From Bacteroidota bacterium (lineage in GTDB: Bacteria > Bacteroidota > Bacteroidia > 2-12-FULL-35-15), in contig JAOQAD010000004.1 of the NCBI GenBank assembly GCA_025963775.1, positions 37,987 to 101,986 of the forward strand: 64,000 bases of DNA, read 5' to 3'. Of this stretch, positions 47,628 through 57,758 are shown in pieces. The notes below the pieces were generated by a model. It made no database searches and had not been told where the DNA came from. It saw nothing but the letters and a program-made list of their open reading frames with translations. Each line of letters starts with the position of its first letter. Positions within the stretch are counted from its first letter, which is position 1. Both the position numbers and the translations under genes were made by a program.

Positions 47628-50087
47628 TTATCGTGTGATCCCTCTTGGCCTTGCGCTGTTCACGCCCGGAATAATGTTTTTTGCAGGAGGCGTGTCAAAC
47701 CTGATCTGCGTTCCATCCCACCAGATAGGAGTAGGAGTGTCGGATGTATTGTTCTCGTTGAACATAACACCATTCATTTTTACATCGAAATCGCTTGCTA
47801 CAACTTCCGATGGCGTGATGCCGCTCATGTCGTTGTAGCCTTTCACTGTTGCAATTGCGATCCAGGAAACGCTTACGTTTGATGTTCCGTTGTTGTTTTC
47901 AGTGATGGTAAATCCGTTTGCAGTGACGGATGAAACATATACGCCATTGGTGTTTCCACCCGGAGTTACTGTGATCACGAGGTCCTGCGGATCGGAAATG
48001 ATCTTGCTGAAATCAGAAGAGAAAGGAATGAATACCTGTCCGCCCACCATTTGTGCTTTTCCTCTTGACTGAACATCGGCGCTCATACCCATTGTCGCTT
48101 TCGCTGCAATGCGGTTGCTCTCGCCTACATTTACCAGTTGAGTGATCGGGCTGTTGGTGAATGTTGTACCGTCAACATATAATCCGTAGCGGTTACCTTT
48201 TGCATGGAAACCATATTCAAGGCCTCGTACCCATCCACCCATTACACCGCCATAGATACCTAAACCTACCATTGAATTCGGCTCAGTTACAGCATTGCCT
48301 GCGCTCATTGACCTGTTGTGGCCTGAACCGCCGTATGTGGAAATACCTGTTGCAATACCTGTCTGGTATGCAATACCGAATCCGTACACACCATAATCAA
48401 GCCCGGAAGCAGCGTAATATGCCAGGGCTCCGGATGCAACACCCGCTTCCTCGCCAAAAACCCCGCCTGTCCTGGTGACTGTGCCCGGAACAGTTCCATA
48501 GACACCAAATGCATAAGTAGCTGTTGTTGTTGTTACAGTACCTGTCACACCTGTAACAGGGCCCGTAGCTGCTAAATTACGGAAGGCTGTTCCTGTTGAG
48601 GCTCCTCCGTTTATACCTCTTACTGCTGCTGTGTTGAATGCTCCGAGACCCGGGGAAGTATACTCACCCTGCACAGCTGCAAAGGATGTAGTACCCGCCT
48701 GGATAGCTCCGTAAACAGCACCTCCGTTAAAACTTGTGTAACCATTTACTGCCCAAGGGAATGTTGCATTACCTACGGAATTCATTAGATCTCCCGCAAG
48801 CGCTGTAGCGGTAGTTCCGATAAAGAATTCACCAAGGTTACTCAAACGTCCTCTTACAAGGTTATTGGAGATAAGGTCAACGTGGTTATTTGAAACAGTA
48901 CCTAAAGCACCGGTTGCAGCCAATGTGTTCCCGCCTACAAGCCATGCCTGTGTTGTTGTAGTTACAGGCCCGCCTGAGCCGGCTGTTCCGTTCACTGTTA
49001 ATGTTCCGTTTGCATTGAATGCCGGGGTTGTTAATGTCCATGTTGGGCCTGTTGCTCCTGTTGCACCGGCTGCTCCGTTGGTTCCATTCGTACCATTCGT
49101 ACCGTTAGTACCTGTAGCTCCTGTTGCCCCTGCAACTCCTGTGCTTCCGGTTGCCCCTGCAGCACCATTGGTACCGTTCGTTCCATTTGTTCCGGCAGCT
49201 CCTGTTGCACCTGCAACGCCTGTACTTCCTGTCGCTCCTGCAGCACCGTTGGTTCCATTTGTACCATTTGTACCGTTAGTACCTGCTGCACCCGTAGCGC
49301 CTGTAGCACCATTTGTACCGTTCGTTCCGTTAGTGCCTGTCGCTCCCGTTGCACCTGCAACTCCTGTACTTCCTGTTGCTCCTGCTGAACCGGCAGGCCC
49401 TGCAATACCTGTATTTCCTGTTGCACCTGTAGCTCCTGTTGTTCCAGGGGTTCCGAGGCCAACACCTGTAGGCCCTACTGCACCCGTTGCTCCTGTAGCC
49501 CCGGTTGCACCAGCTGTACCAACACCTGTTGCGCCTGTAGCTCCTGTATCACCCGTTGCTCCTGTAGCTCCTGCCACACCTGTAGCACCCGTATCACCGG
49601 TTGCTCCGTTTATTCCCGCTGCGCCTGTAGCCCCGGTATCACCCGTAGCTCCTGCTGCACCTGTAGCGCCCGTATCACCGGTTGCACCATTTATTCCTGC
49701 TGTACCTGTAGCCCCGGTATCGCCCGTTGCTCCCGCAGTTCCTGCAGTGCCGGTTGCACCTGTAGCGCCGGTAGCACCTGTGCCGCCTCCTCCTGTTACA
49801 GAGCAGAGAGAGGTCCAGGTTGATGTAGGCTGGCGATAGAAAAAGTAACACATCGAATCTGTGTTATAGATCAGTAATGAGTTGGCTGGTGCAGGAATGG
49901 CGAGCATGCCTGCTGTGTTCATTCTTGGTACCAATACCCCTTTATTGCCGGAGAGCATTTCAAGGATGGCACTTGCATCCGGTGTGTTTGTCCCGATGCC
50001 GACGTTGTCCTGCGCAAATGAGATCTTTGTGTTCAGTAATACTGCAACAGCAGTAATGACGAGCGATTTGAGTAGTGTTTGTTTCAT
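47628..50087 (-). CDS. Secreted collagen-like protein B with large C-terminal head
   Basis: 819 residues. Signal peptide (cut after ISFAQ) and the same N-terminal module as proteins A and C, nearly identical to A. A Gly-X-Y region of about 250 residues (about 99-349) includes GTNGTNGTNG runs and [13 protein letters not shown] units. The head of about 470 residues contains tail-fibre-like beta segments ([50 protein letters not shown]), then [10 protein letters not shown] and [15 protein letters not shown], of the type found at the end of phage tail fibres and Bacteroidota surface proteins. No sorting domain. Monocistronic with its own terminator. Confidence 0.85.
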   Translation of the reverse strand: MKQTLLKSLVITAVAVLLNTKISFAQDNVGIGTNTPDASAILEMLSGNKGVLVPRMNTAGMLAIPAPANSLLIYNTDSMCYFFYRQPTSTWTSLCSVTGGGGTGATGATGATGTAGTAGATGDTGATGTAGINGATGDTGATGAAGATGDTGATGAAGINGATGDTGATGVAGATGATGDTGATGATGVGTAGATGATGATGAVGPTGVGLGTPGTTGATGATGNTGIAGPAGSAGATGSTGVAGATGATGTNGTNGTNGATGATGAAGTNGTNGTNGTNGAAGATGSTGVAGATGAAGTNGTNGTNGAAGATGSTGVAGATGATGTNGTNGTNGTNGAAGATGATGPTWTLTTPAFNANGTLTVNGTAGSGGPVTTTTQAWLVGGNTLAATGALGTVSNNHVDLISNNLVRGRLSNLGEFFIGTTATALAGDLMNSVGNATFPWAVNGYTSFNGGAVYGAIQAGTTSFAAVQGEYTSPGLGAFNTAAVRGINGGASTGTAFRNLAATGPVTGVTGTVTTTTATYAFGVYGTVPGTVTRTGGVFGEEAGVASGALAYYAASGLDYGVYGFGIAYQTGIATGISTYGGSGHNRSMSAGNAVTEPNSMVGLGIYGGVMGGWVRGLEYGFHAKGNRYGLYVDGTTFTNSPITQLVNVGESNRIAAKATMGMSADVQSRGKAQMVGGQVFIPFSSDFSKIISDPQDLVITVTPGGNTNGVYVSSVTANGFTITENNNGTSNVSVSWIAIATVKGYNDMSGITPSEVVASDFDVKMNGVMFNENNTSDTPTPIWWDGTQIRFDTPPAKNIIPGVNSARPRGITR
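49040..49790 (-). repeat. Collagen Gly-X-Y repeat region of protein B
   Basis: Continuous Gly-X-Y triplets with recurring [13 protein letters not shown] and [10 protein letters not shown] units. The opposite strand is open for more than 300 codons as a side effect. Confidence 0.9.
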
Positions 50088-50151
50088 GTGATCAGTTAAA
50101 GATTTCTATAATGCAATTGCTTGATTGTAAGATAGTAAATGTGTTGCTTGC

Positions 50152-50159
50152 CAAATTTA
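50152..50159 (-). promoter_or_regulatory. -7 promoter element of collagen-like gene B
   Basis: On the minus strand TAAATTTG, an exact TAnnTTTG match, about 65 bases before the ATG at 50087. No TTG is at the right spacing. Confidence 0.4.
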
Positions 50160-50181
50160 TTAAAAAAAACATGATATAACT

Positions 50182-50212
50182 AAAAAAGCCGCAATTTTTG
50201 ATCGCGGTTTTT
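50182..50212 (-). terminator. Terminator after small secreted peptide gene
   Basis: AAAAAAGCCGC (50182-50192) pairs, with one bulged G, with GCGGTTTTT (50204-50212). It lies just downstream of the minus-strand stop at 50231. Confidence 0.6.
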
Positions 50213-50230
50213 CAGGAGATGATCGAATTT

Positions 50231-50500
50231 TTATTTTTCCGGTGCAGGCTGCCTTTTCTCCGTAGTTGCCGGATTGGACCCTGCTCCGTTTGCCGGTGCA
50301 GTGCCGGAGCTTGCTGCAGGCTCTTCTGTTTTTGCTTCTTTTGAAGCAGACACGGCCTTTTCAGGCGTTGCAGGTGCCTGGGCTTTTTCTTCTTTCACAG
50401 GCTCCGCAACCGCTGTCCTGCCTGTTGAGACTGTCGTTTGGGAAAAAGCTGCGAAAGAAAAAGCTATAAAAAAGCAGGTGCTCAGGATTTCTTTTTTCAT
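50231..50500 (-). CDS. Small secreted Ala/Pro/Glu/Lys-rich peptide, partner of collagen-like gene C
   Basis: 89 residues: signal peptide (MKKEILSTCFFIAFSFAAFS), then a charged, disordered tail (EPVKEEKAQAPATPEKAVSA ... TTEKRQPAPEK). It starts 4 bases after the stop of collagen-like gene C and is followed by a terminator. Same position, size and style as the 45515-45811 peptide after gene A. No known family. Confidence 0.65.
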   Translation of the reverse strand: MKKEILSTCFFIAFSFAAFSQTTVSTGRTAVAEPVKEEKAQAPATPEKAVSASKEAKTEEPAASSGTAPANGAGSNPATTEKRQPAPEK

Positions 50501-50504
50501 GGGA

Positions 50505-51701
50505 TCAGTTTAAAAGCATGATGGTCATTTCACCGGGATTTACATCTAATGCTGCATTTCCGCCGATATCAACCGTGGAGGTGCTTCCCGCGAGGCGCAA
50601 TGTCCTTACCTCGATCGTATGCGCACCGGCTGCTAAATTGATGCTTGTATTGATCGCGCAGGTGTTGAATGAATTGGTGGTGGATGGATTGGTGACTTGG
50701 AACCTGTTCCAGCCGCCCAATGGAAGGAATGCGCCATCTACATAAACGATCACGTCCACATTGGCGTAATTCGCATTACCTGTTCCGGTTGTTCGTCCGC
50801 CTATAGTTACCCACACTACTGCAGTGGCAGGGGAAGCAAGTACGAAGGCCTGTGTAAGCCCCGGTTGCAGGGTTGCTGTAGCACTTGCCACTGCAAGCCT
50901 TCCCGCGGTTCCGTATACATGATATTTCTGGATGATGCCTGTTGGTCCCGTTGCTCCTGTAGCACCGGCTGCTCCTGCAGCACCGTTCGTTCCATTTGTC
51001 CCATTTGTCCCATTTGTTCCATTTGTTCCGTTGGTTCCGTTGGTTCCTGTTGGCCCTGTAGCTCCCGCAACTCCGTTAGCACCCGGCGCTCCTGTTGCAC
51101 CGTCGATCCCGTTGGTTCCGGCAGCACCTGTGGCGCCCGTAGCTCCATCTATTCCGTTTGTTCCTGCAGTTCCGGTAGCACCTGTTGCGCCGTCAATTCC
51201 ATTTGCTCCCGTTGCTCCGGTAGCTCCGTCAATCCCGTTTGTTCCTGCCGTACCGGTAGCACCCGTAGCTCCGTCAATTCCATTTGCACCTGTAGCGCCT
51301 GTAGCTCCATCAATTCCGTTTGTTCCTGCTGTTCCGGTAGCACCGTTAATCCCTGCTGTGCCTGTAGGTCCGGTTGGGCCCGCTGCACCGCTTCCTCCTC
51401 CGCTCATGCTGCAGAGGGAGATCCATGCTGTGGTTGGCTGCCTGTAAAAGAAATAGCACATCGAATCGGTGTCATACACGAGCAGCGAATTTGCAGGGGA
51501 TGCAATGGCAAGCCGCTGCAGGGCCGTCATCCTGGGAACCAGGATCCCTTTGCTTGTTGAAACGAGCTCAAGGATCGAAGAAGCATCGGGAGTGTTTGTA
51601 CCGATACCTACGTTGTCCTGTGCAGAAAGAGTGCCCGGAAGAATGAATGTGAACAATAACAAACAGCCGAGAAGGGTTGACCTGAAGTTAAGATGTTTCA
51701 T
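50505..51701 (-). CDS. Secreted collagen-like protein C
   Basis: 398 residues from the ATG at 51701, chosen because a normal signal peptide (MKHLNFRSTLLGCLLLFTFI, cut after LSAQ) starts there; the upstream ATG at 51725 adds 8 residues and overlaps the -7 element. The N-terminal module [20 protein letters not shown] ... CYFFYRQP is shared with A and B. The Gly-X-Y region is about 150 residues (about 102-252), with regular GIDGATGATG units and a GTNG run. The C-terminal head (about 255-398) is a strand-rich domain with LGGWNRFQV and GAHTIEVRTLRLAG, C1q/TNF-like in layout and related in type to the head of A. Confidence 0.85.
   Translation of the reverse strand: MKHLNFRSTLLGCLLLFTFILPGTLSAQDNVGIGTNTPDASSILELVSTSKGILVPRMTALQRLAIASPANSLLVYDTDSMCYFFYRQPTTAWISLCSMSGGGSGAAGPTGPTGTAGINGATGTAGTNGIDGATGATGANGIDGATGATGTAGTNGIDGATGATGANGIDGATGATGTAGTNGIDGATGATGAAGTNGIDGATGAPGANGVAGATGPTGTNGTNGTNGTNGTNGTNGTNGAAGAAGATGATGPTGIIQKYHVYGTAGRLAVASATATLQPGLTQAFVLASPATAVVWVTIGGRTTGTGNANYANVDVIVYVDGAFLPLGGWNRFQVTNPSTTNSFNTCAINTSINLAAGAHTIEVRTLRLAGSTSTVDIGGNAALDVNPGEMTIMLLN
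50945..51395 (-). repeat. Collagen Gly-X-Y repeat region of protein C
   Basis: Regular Gly-X-Y with an alternating higher-order unit [19 protein letters not shown]. The GID triplet is special to this protein. Confidence 0.9.
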
Positions 51702-51722
51702 GATGGGAGGTTTTATCTGTAA

Positions 51723-51730
51723 CAAATATA
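51723..51730 (-). promoter_or_regulatory. -7 promoter element of collagen-like gene C
   Basis: On the minus strand TATATTTG, an exact match, 21 bases before the ATG at 51701. It supports that start. Confidence 0.5.
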
Positions 51731-51738
51731 TAAAAAAA

Positions 51739-51763
51739 TGCCGGGAAAACTAATTTCCCGGCA
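51739..51763. terminator. Terminator after large adhesin 51786-57188
   Basis: TGCCGGGAAA (51739-51748) pairs perfectly with TTTCCCGGCA (51754-51763) around ACTAA; on the minus strand a run of T follows. It separates the adhesin from the collagen gene C promoter. Confidence 0.88.
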
Positions 51764-51785
51764 CTAATTTTCAAAACAAACCAAA

Positions 51786-54700
51786 TTATTTTACGATCGT
51801 CACAGTGCCGATGTAGTTGTGTTTTTTGTCAAATACATCCGTAAGCTTCACTTTCCATACATACACATCCTGCTGCGCCATTTCGGATCCGCCGTTTGCT
51901 TTTCCATCCCATGGTTTGCTCAGTGAGTCTGTATCGAAGATCAGGTTGCCCCAACGGTCGAAGATCATCATTTCATATTTTACGATCCCGATGCCGCTTC
52001 CGTTGAAATAATCATTTATTAAATCACCGTTCGGTGTGAACGCATTCGGGATAAAGAAGGTGAATTCCGGGCCGATGTCGATCCCGTGTGCAACTGTGTC
52101 GTAGCATCCATCGGTGTTGTGGATAATGAGCGTGGCAATGTAGCTCGATGCAACATCATTCGGATAAGCATGCACGGGATCCTGTGTGGAAGGCGCCGTG
52201 CCTGTTCCGTCACCAAAGATCCATTCCCAGTAATTAACAGGGCTTGCGGAAGTGGAAAGGTCGGTGAATGAAACTTCCGAGTTCAGCACGGAAGCGGGGT
52301 TCGGAGCAGCCGAGAATTCAGCATCAGGCAATGCAAATACATTGATCATATTTATATTGCTGAATGTAAAATTACAGCCGGCAGCGGATGTGTCTGTAAG
52401 CGTGATCGAATACACTCCTGCTGTATTGAAGCAATGAGAAGGGTTCTGGCTGATAGAGTCGGGGCTGCCGTCACCGAAATTCCAGTTCCAGCCGTTAATG
52501 CTTCCGCTTGAAATGGTAGAAGCATCCGTAAAGTTAACACAGAGCGGTGCACAGCCGGAAGTGACATCTGCGCTGAAAACAGGGTTTGGCAGCGGAAGCA
52601 CAGTGATGATCACATTGTCCGTAACGGATGGAGTTCCGCAGCCATCGGTAACAGTTACTGTATAATCCGTAGTGGCTGCCGGGCTTACCATTACAGGTGT
52701 TCCGGAAGGGGTTCCCGCAGGTGTCCATGTATAGGTATAATTTCCATCTCCACCACCGGCAACTGCAGAAATTGGTGTGGAGCTGCCCGGACATACCGAT
52801 GCTGTCCCGAAAGCATTTACATTCAGCGGCGGATTCACATTAACCACGGCCGTTACAGCCGGGGCGGTACAGCCATTGGTATCCGTTACATTTACCTGGT
52901 ACGATGTGTTCACAACAGGTGAAACAGTCACGCTTGGCGTGTTTCCGCCGGTGCCCGCAGGGCTCCATGTATAGTCATAGCCACCGTTTCCGCCGGATGG
53001 AATTGCCGTGATGGTAGTGCTGCTGCCGATGCAAATAGTAACGGGAGCGATCGGCGGCACAACAACAGGTGTAGGCTCGATGATGGTTACGCTGGCTGTA
53101 GCCTGGCAGCCAAGCGAATCAGTAACGGTAACACTATGAGGGCCTGCACAAAGTGCATTCGCAGCTGCTGTGTTTTGTCCGGGAGTTGTATTCCATGAAT
53201 AAAGATATCCTGCAGCGCCCGGGCTTCCGCCATTTCCGGCAGCAGTTGCTGTTCCGTCGCATACGCCGTTGCAGCTTGCCGGTGTTTGTGCTGTGATGGC
53301 AGCTGTGATCAGGGGAGGCTCTGTTACTGAAGTGTCCGCGGTAGCGGTACAGCCCCATGAGTCAGTGACTAAAACGGTATAAAGGCCGGGACATAACCCG
53401 GAGCAGGAAGCGGTGTTGCAGCCCCCGGTCCATGCATAGCTGAACACACCGGAACCGCCATTCGGGATCACGATGGTTTGTCCGTCACAGGCACCGTTGC
53501 AGCTTACGTTGATCGCGGTCTTTGCGATCAGGATCTGCGGATCAGCATAGATAGTAACATTGTCTGTTCCGGTACATCCGTTCAACGTGGTGGTGATCGT
53601 ATAGTTGGTTGTCACCGATGGGTTTGCAGTGGGGTTGTATACCGTAGTGCTGCTCAGGCCTGTAGCCGGCGACCAGCTGTAGGTGTACGTGCCGCCATTC
53701 GGAGTAGCATTCAGCACAGTGCTTCCACCGAAACAGATCGTATCATCCAAACCTGCATTCACAACCGGGTTCGGATTAACCGTGATCGTGTAGCTGTTTG
53801 GTGTTCCCGTACAGGTGTTTGCAACCGGCACCACGGTGATCGTTGAGGTGATCGCTGCTGCGCTTAGATTGGTTCCGTTGAATGCAGGAACATTGCCGAT
53901 TCCGTTTGCACCTAATCCTATTGCCGTATTGGAGTTGGCCCATCCGAAGGAGGCGCCTGCAACAGGGCTTGTAAAGTTGCTTGCCGGAATTGCAACACCG
54001 TCGCAAACGGTAATATTTGCAGGTACAACCACTGTAGGTGTTGGGTTAATGGTAATGGTGTAGGAGGCTGGTGTACCCGGGCATCCGGCTGCCGGCGTTA
54101 CTGTAATGGTTGCTGTAACAGCTGCAGTGCCGTTGTTTACAGCAGCAAAAGATGCAATGTTCCCCGCGCCGCTGGCTGAAATGCCGATAGAAGGATCGGA
54201 GTTCGTCCATGTAAATGTTGCGCCGGTTACCGGGCTCGTGAAATTGGTTGCCGGAATGGTAGCGCCGTTACATACTGTACTGTTTGCAGGCACAACCACT
54301 GTAGGTACCGGGTTGATGGTAATGTTGTAAGAGCCGGGTGTGCCCGGACATGTATTCGCTGTCGGTGTTACTGTTACCGTTGCATTGATGGGAGCTGCTG
54401 TTGCATTGGAAGCTGTATAGCCTGCAATGTTCCCGGTTCCGTTCGCTGCAATGCCGATCGCAGTATTTGTATTTGTCCATGCGAATGTTGCTCCTGCAAC
54501 AGGGCTTGTAAAGTTCATTGCAGGGATGGCAGCGCCGTCGCATACAATAATATCCGCAGGCACAACTACCGTTGGCGTAGGATTAACGGTGATGGTGTAC
54601 GAAGAGGTTGTCCCCGGGCATCCTGCATTCGGTGTAACTGTAATGGTAGCTGTTATCGGTGCTGTACCGGCATTGGTTGCAGCAAAGGCGGCAATGTTTC

Positions 54701-57188
54701 CCGCACCGCTGGCAGGTATGCCGATCGACGGATTTGAATTGGTCCATGTAAATGTAGCTCCTGCAACAGGGCTTGTATAGTTGGTTGCCGGAACTGTGGC
54801 GCCGTTACACACAGTGCTGTTGGCGGGTACCGTTACTGTCGGCACGGGGTTCACTGTGATCGTGTAGGTGGAAGGTGTTCCCGGGCATCCGTTTGCACTG
54901 GGCGTTACGGTGATGGTCCCGGAAATGGAAGAGCCGGAAGCATTTGTTCCGTTGAATGCTGCAATGTTCCCAAGGCCGTTTGCACCAAGGCCGATCGCGG
55001 TGTTTGAATTCGACCAGGCATAAGTTGCGCCCGGAGTAGGGCTTGTAAAATTGGTGGCAGGAACATTTCCTCCATCGCATATGGCAACGTTAGCCGGGAC
55101 TACAACAGTTGGTACGGGATTAACCGTGATGGTGTATGTGCTTGGTGTTCCCGGGCAGGCGTTGGCTGTAGGGGTAACCGTAATGGTTGCGGTGATCGGC
55201 AGTGAAGTAGCGTTGGTGCCTGCAAACGCAGCAATGTTCCCGGTGCCGCTGGCAACGAGGCCAATCGCGGTGTTCGAGTTGGTCCAGCTGAAAGTTGTTC
55301 CAGGTGTAGGGCTTGTAAAGTTGGTCGCAGCAATGTTCCCGCCGTCACAAACGGTGATACTGGCTGGTACTACTACAGTCGGTGTAGGATTAACAGTGAT
55401 CGTGTAAGAGCTTGGCGTCCCCGGGCATCCCGCAAGGGTAGGCGTTACCGTGATAGTTGCCGTTACGGGGTTGGCTGTTGCATTGGTTCCGTTGAAGGCG
55501 GCAATGTTCCCGGCACCATTGGCTGCAAGCCCTATTGCAGGATTTGAATTCGTCCATGCAAAGGTTGCACCTGTCGGAGTGCTTGTAAATACTGTGGCAG
55601 GAATGTTTCCGCCGTTACATACTGTGATGTTCGCAGGCACTATAACGGTAGGAACGGGGCTGATCGTAACGTTCACCGTGGATGTGCTGCTGCATGCACC
55701 GATGGTAGCGGTTACGGTGTACACACCTGCTGCCGCTGCGGTTACGCCGGCAATGCTTGGATTCTGAGCAGGCGACACAAAGCTGTTCGGGCCGGTCCAG
55801 CCGTACGTTGCCCCGGCAACATTGGCTGCAGTTAAGTTGAGCGTGGAGCCGATACAAACCGGGCTGTTGCTTCCCGCGGTTGGTGTTGGCGGGGTTCCTG
55901 AGCCGGCCACGGTCACTGTATTTGTAACAACACAGTTCAATGCATTGTTGGTGACTGTAACAGTATAGGTTCCGGAAGCCAATCCTGTAGCGGTATTCGC
56001 GCCGGCAACCCCGTTTGTGGAGGATACAACTGCTCCAACAGAGTTTGTCCATACGTAATCATAAGGCCCTGAAACGCCCACAGGCGTTGAGGTTGCAGTT
56101 CCGTCGTTTCCTGCGCATGTTGCGGCAACTGACGACATGGTCGGCTGGCAGCAGGCACCCACGGCATTGATCACCGAAGCAGGGTCATCTATACAACCTG
56201 CATTGTTCCATGAACCGGATTCCCCGTCGCCGCTTGTATTTACGGTGACAGAAAGATTGGAGCCCGGAGAGCATCCGTTGGCTACGGCAATGGTGAAGCA
56301 GAAATTCCAGGTTCCTCCTGCGATAGGGCCGGAGCAGTTATCCCCGAAATTGTTTCCCGGGTTTCCATCTGCCGGGGCAGTATAGTTGAAATAAAAGCCC
56401 GGTCCGTAATGCACGCCGGTTGCGGATCCTGTACAACCTCCGGGATAATAGGCCCATGTGCCGTTACCAGCGCAGGAAGCCGGAGGGGAAGTGGTTAAGC
56501 TCCCAATGTTCCAGCCGGAGCCGAAGTTCAGCTGAATGCCGTGCAGCCAGTTGGTATTTACCTGTGTGTACTGGCTGATGTGATAGCAAAAAGAAACAAC
56601 CTGTCCCGGGTTGTACATTCCGTTCACCGGCAAAGGCGATGCTGTGAAAGTGGAGGCATTCAAACAATCCGCGCAATCCTGGTTGTTCCTGATGATCATA
56701 TTGAATGTGCCGGTTTGTCCTGTATTGCCGCTCACCTGCACATAATATGTTGTTCCGGGAACCATCTGTTCCACCGTAAGGGTAACTGTTCCGCCGGTAC
56801 CCACAGCGCATCCTCCAACGCCACCGCCAAGCGCTGCACAGTTTCCTGAGTACATGGCAATGTTCGGATTGGCAAAGGTGCTGTTAATGGTGATCACGGC
56901 CTGGTAGCCGCTGGCAGTGAATGTGTACCACACATCGTTTGCCGGAACGGCCATGTTCGGCCCGCCGGCACCGCTGCAGCCCGGCTGGTAGATGTAGGGA
57001 TTTGCTTCTGTTGCGCCAACCAGCGTGCCGGGAATGTTGAGCGTTGCGCCAACCCCGCTCGGACATCCCGCAGGGGCAGGAAGCACACCGATGGCCTGTG
57101 CCGTTGTACAATCATCGTTTGCCGGTTGGGCAAACGCGCTGATGCTGGAAAATAACAGGAAAAGGAGAATGTATATTTTTGATCTCAT
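51786..57188 (-). CDS. Large repeat adhesin with T9SS type B (gliding-associated) C-terminus
   Basis: 1800 residues. Signal peptide (cut after AFAQ), then a Cys-rich domain (PANDDCTTAQAIGVLPAPAG ... NDVWYTFTASG, typical of surface proteins), a Gly/Trp-rich domain, an early SprB-type repeat, an Ig-like domain, seven PKD-like repeats of about 89 residues, further SprB-type repeats with CNGxCDG motifs, two PKD domains (WNWNFGDGSPDS and WEWIFGDGTGTA), and the type B sorting domain (NAFTPNGDLINDYF, FDRWGNLIFDT, WDGKANGGSEMAQQDVYVW, ending TVTIVK). It is exported through T9SS to the cell surface. A small secreted gene precedes it by 23 bases. Confidence 0.9.
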   Translation of the reverse strand: MRSKIYILLFLLFSSISAFAQPANDDCTTAQAIGVLPAPAGCPSGVGATLNIPGTLVGATEANPYIYQPGCSGAGGPNMAVPANDVWYTFTASGYQAVITINSTFANPNIAMYSGNCAALGGGVGGCAVGTGGTVTLTVEQMVPGTTYYVQVSGNTGQTGTFNMIIRNNQDCADCLNASTFTASPLPVNGMYNPGQVVSFCYHISQYTQVNTNWLHGIQLNFGSGWNIGSLTTSPPASCAGNGTWAYYPGGCTGSATGVHYGPGFYFNYTAPADGNPGNNFGDNCSGPIAGGTWNFCFTIAVANGCSPGSNLSVTVNTSGDGESGSWNNAGCIDDPASVINAVGACCQPTMSSVAATCAGNDGTATSTPVGVSGPYDYVWTNSVGAVVSSTNGVAGANTATGLASGTYTVTVTNNALNCVVTNTVTVAGSGTPPTPTAGSNSPVCIGSTLNLTAANVAGATYGWTGPNSFVSPAQNPSIAGVTAAAAGVYTVTATIGACSSTSTVNVTISPVPTVIVPANITVCNGGNIPATVFTSTPTGATFAWTNSNPAIGLAANGAGNIAAFNGTNATANPVTATITVTPTLAGCPGTPSSYTITVNPTPTVVVPASITVCDGGNIAATNFTSPTPGTTFSWTNSNTAIGLVASGTGNIAAFAGTNATSLPITATITVTPTANACPGTPSTYTITVNPVPTVVVPANVAICDGGNVPATNFTSPTPGATYAWSNSNTAIGLGANGLGNIAAFNGTNASGSSISGTITVTPSANGCPGTPSTYTITVNPVPTVTVPANSTVCNGATVPATNYTSPVAGATFTWTNSNPSIGIPASGAGNIAAFAATNAGTAPITATITVTPNAGCPGTTSSYTITVNPTPTVVVPADIIVCDGAAIPAMNFTSPVAGATFAWTNTNTAIGIAANGTGNIAGYTASNATAAPINATVTVTPTANTCPGTPGSYNITINPVPTVVVPANSTVCNGATIPATNFTSPVTGATFTWTNSDPSIGISASGAGNIASFAAVNNGTAAVTATITVTPAAGCPGTPASYTITINPTPTVVVPANITVCDGVAIPASNFTSPVAGASFGWANSNTAIGLGANGIGNVPAFNGTNLSAAAITSTITVVPVANTCTGTPNSYTITVNPNPVVNAGLDDTICFGGSTVLNATPNGGTYTYSWSPATGLSSTTVYNPTANPSVTTNYTITTTLNGCTGTDNVTIYADPQILIAKTAINVSCNGACDGQTIVIPNGGSGVFSYAWTGGCNTASCSGLCPGLYTVLVTDSWGCTATADTSVTEPPLITAAITAQTPASCNGVCDGTATAAGNGGSPGAAGYLYSWNTTPGQNTAAANALCAGPHSVTVTDSLGCQATASVTIIEPTPVVVPPIAPVTICIGSSTTITAIPSGGNGGYDYTWSPAGTGGNTPSVTVSPVVNTSYQVNVTDTNGCTAPAVTAVVNVNPPLNVNAFGTASVCPGSSTPISAVAGGGDGNYTYTWTPAGTPSGTPVMVSPAATTDYTVTVTDGCGTPSVTDNVIITVLPLPNPVFSADVTSGCAPLCVNFTDASTISSGSINGWNWNFGDGSPDSISQNPSHCFNTAGVYSITLTDTSAAGCNFTFSNINMINVFALPDAEFSAAPNPASVLNSEVSFTDLSTSASPVNYWEWIFGDGTGTAPSTQDPVHAYPNDVASSYIATLIIHNTDGCYDTVAHGIDIGPEFTFFIPNAFTPNGDLINDYFNGSGIGIVKYEMMIFDRWGNLIFDTDSLSKPWDGKANGGSEMAQQDVYVWKVKLTDVFDKKHNYIGTVTIVK
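53770..55640 (-). repeat. Seven tandem PKD-like repeats, about 267 bp each
   Basis: Each unit starts around PTPTVVVPANITVCDGG and ends in TYTITVN. Corresponding DNA landmarks (for example, ggattaac.gtgat.gtgta) recur every 266-273 bases at about 53775, 54043, 54309, 54580, 54848, 55115 and 55388. Confidence 0.85.
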
Positions 57189-57211
57189 TGGGGATGGAAT
57201 AAAATTCGTTC

Positions 57212-57583
57212 TTAATGATATTTACCGTAAACCGGGCGCTGCTCCATGATAATGTTGTTGGGCCCGAGGCTGAATATGGGCTCGACCCGGTTTATGAATG
57301 TTTCCGGGTAATCGGCTAAATTGATGTTCCTCCCGGCAGCGATCAGCTCGGCTGCAGAAAACAGCTCCACTTTTACACCTGTTGAAAAGGTAATGATGAA
57401 CCGTGTATTTTTTAAACGGTGGTATTTCATGTTGGCACTGTTCAGCGCATCAATATAGGGCTGTACATTTTGCACGGTGCCGTTATCGATGATGCGATAG
57501 GTCTGGTTGGCCTGCTCCTGCGATTTTGCAGGAAGGGCAAGGAAAAAGAGGATGATCAGTGCGAAAGATCGTGTAGCTTTCAT
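57212..57583 (-). CDS. Small secreted protein upstream of large adhesin
   Basis: 123 residues from the ATG at 57583, where the signal peptide (MKATRSFALIILFFLALPAK) begins; a frame from 57622 adds 13 non-leader residues. The mature part has one soft repeat of helix and strand (NVQPYIDALNSANMKYHRL, RFIITFSTGVKVELFSAAEL) and ends with GPNNIIMEQRPVYGKYH. No known family. It lies 23 bases upstream of the large T9SS adhesin gene, and the two are probably cotranscribed, perhaps as an adhesin and its periplasmic or surface partner (inference). Confidence 0.7.
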   Translation of the reverse strand: MKATRSFALIILFFLALPAKSQEQANQTYRIIDNGTVQNVQPYIDALNSANMKYHRLKNTRFIITFSTGVKVELFSAAELIAAGRNINLADYPETFINRVEPIFSLGPNNIIMEQRPVYGKYH

Positions 57584-57708
57584 GGCATGGGGATTAAAAT
57601 AGTTGGGCTGAAAGTAAGCCAATGGATTTCATAAAACAATTTAAAAATTACCCGATTCTAAGGTTTCGGACGGGTGTAACCTTCTTTCTATTACCCTGTT
57701 AGATGCAA

Positions 57709-57736
57709 AAAGGGGAAACAAAGTTGCTTCCCCTTT
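57709..57736 (-). terminator. Terminator after SprB-repeat adhesin
   Basis: AAAGGGGAA (57709-57717) pairs with TTCCCCTTT (57728-57736) around a 10-base loop, and T-rich sequence follows on the minus strand. It lies 23 bases after the stop at 57759. Confidence 0.75.
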
Positions 57737-57758
57737 CTGTTTTAAATCTGTAGACAGG

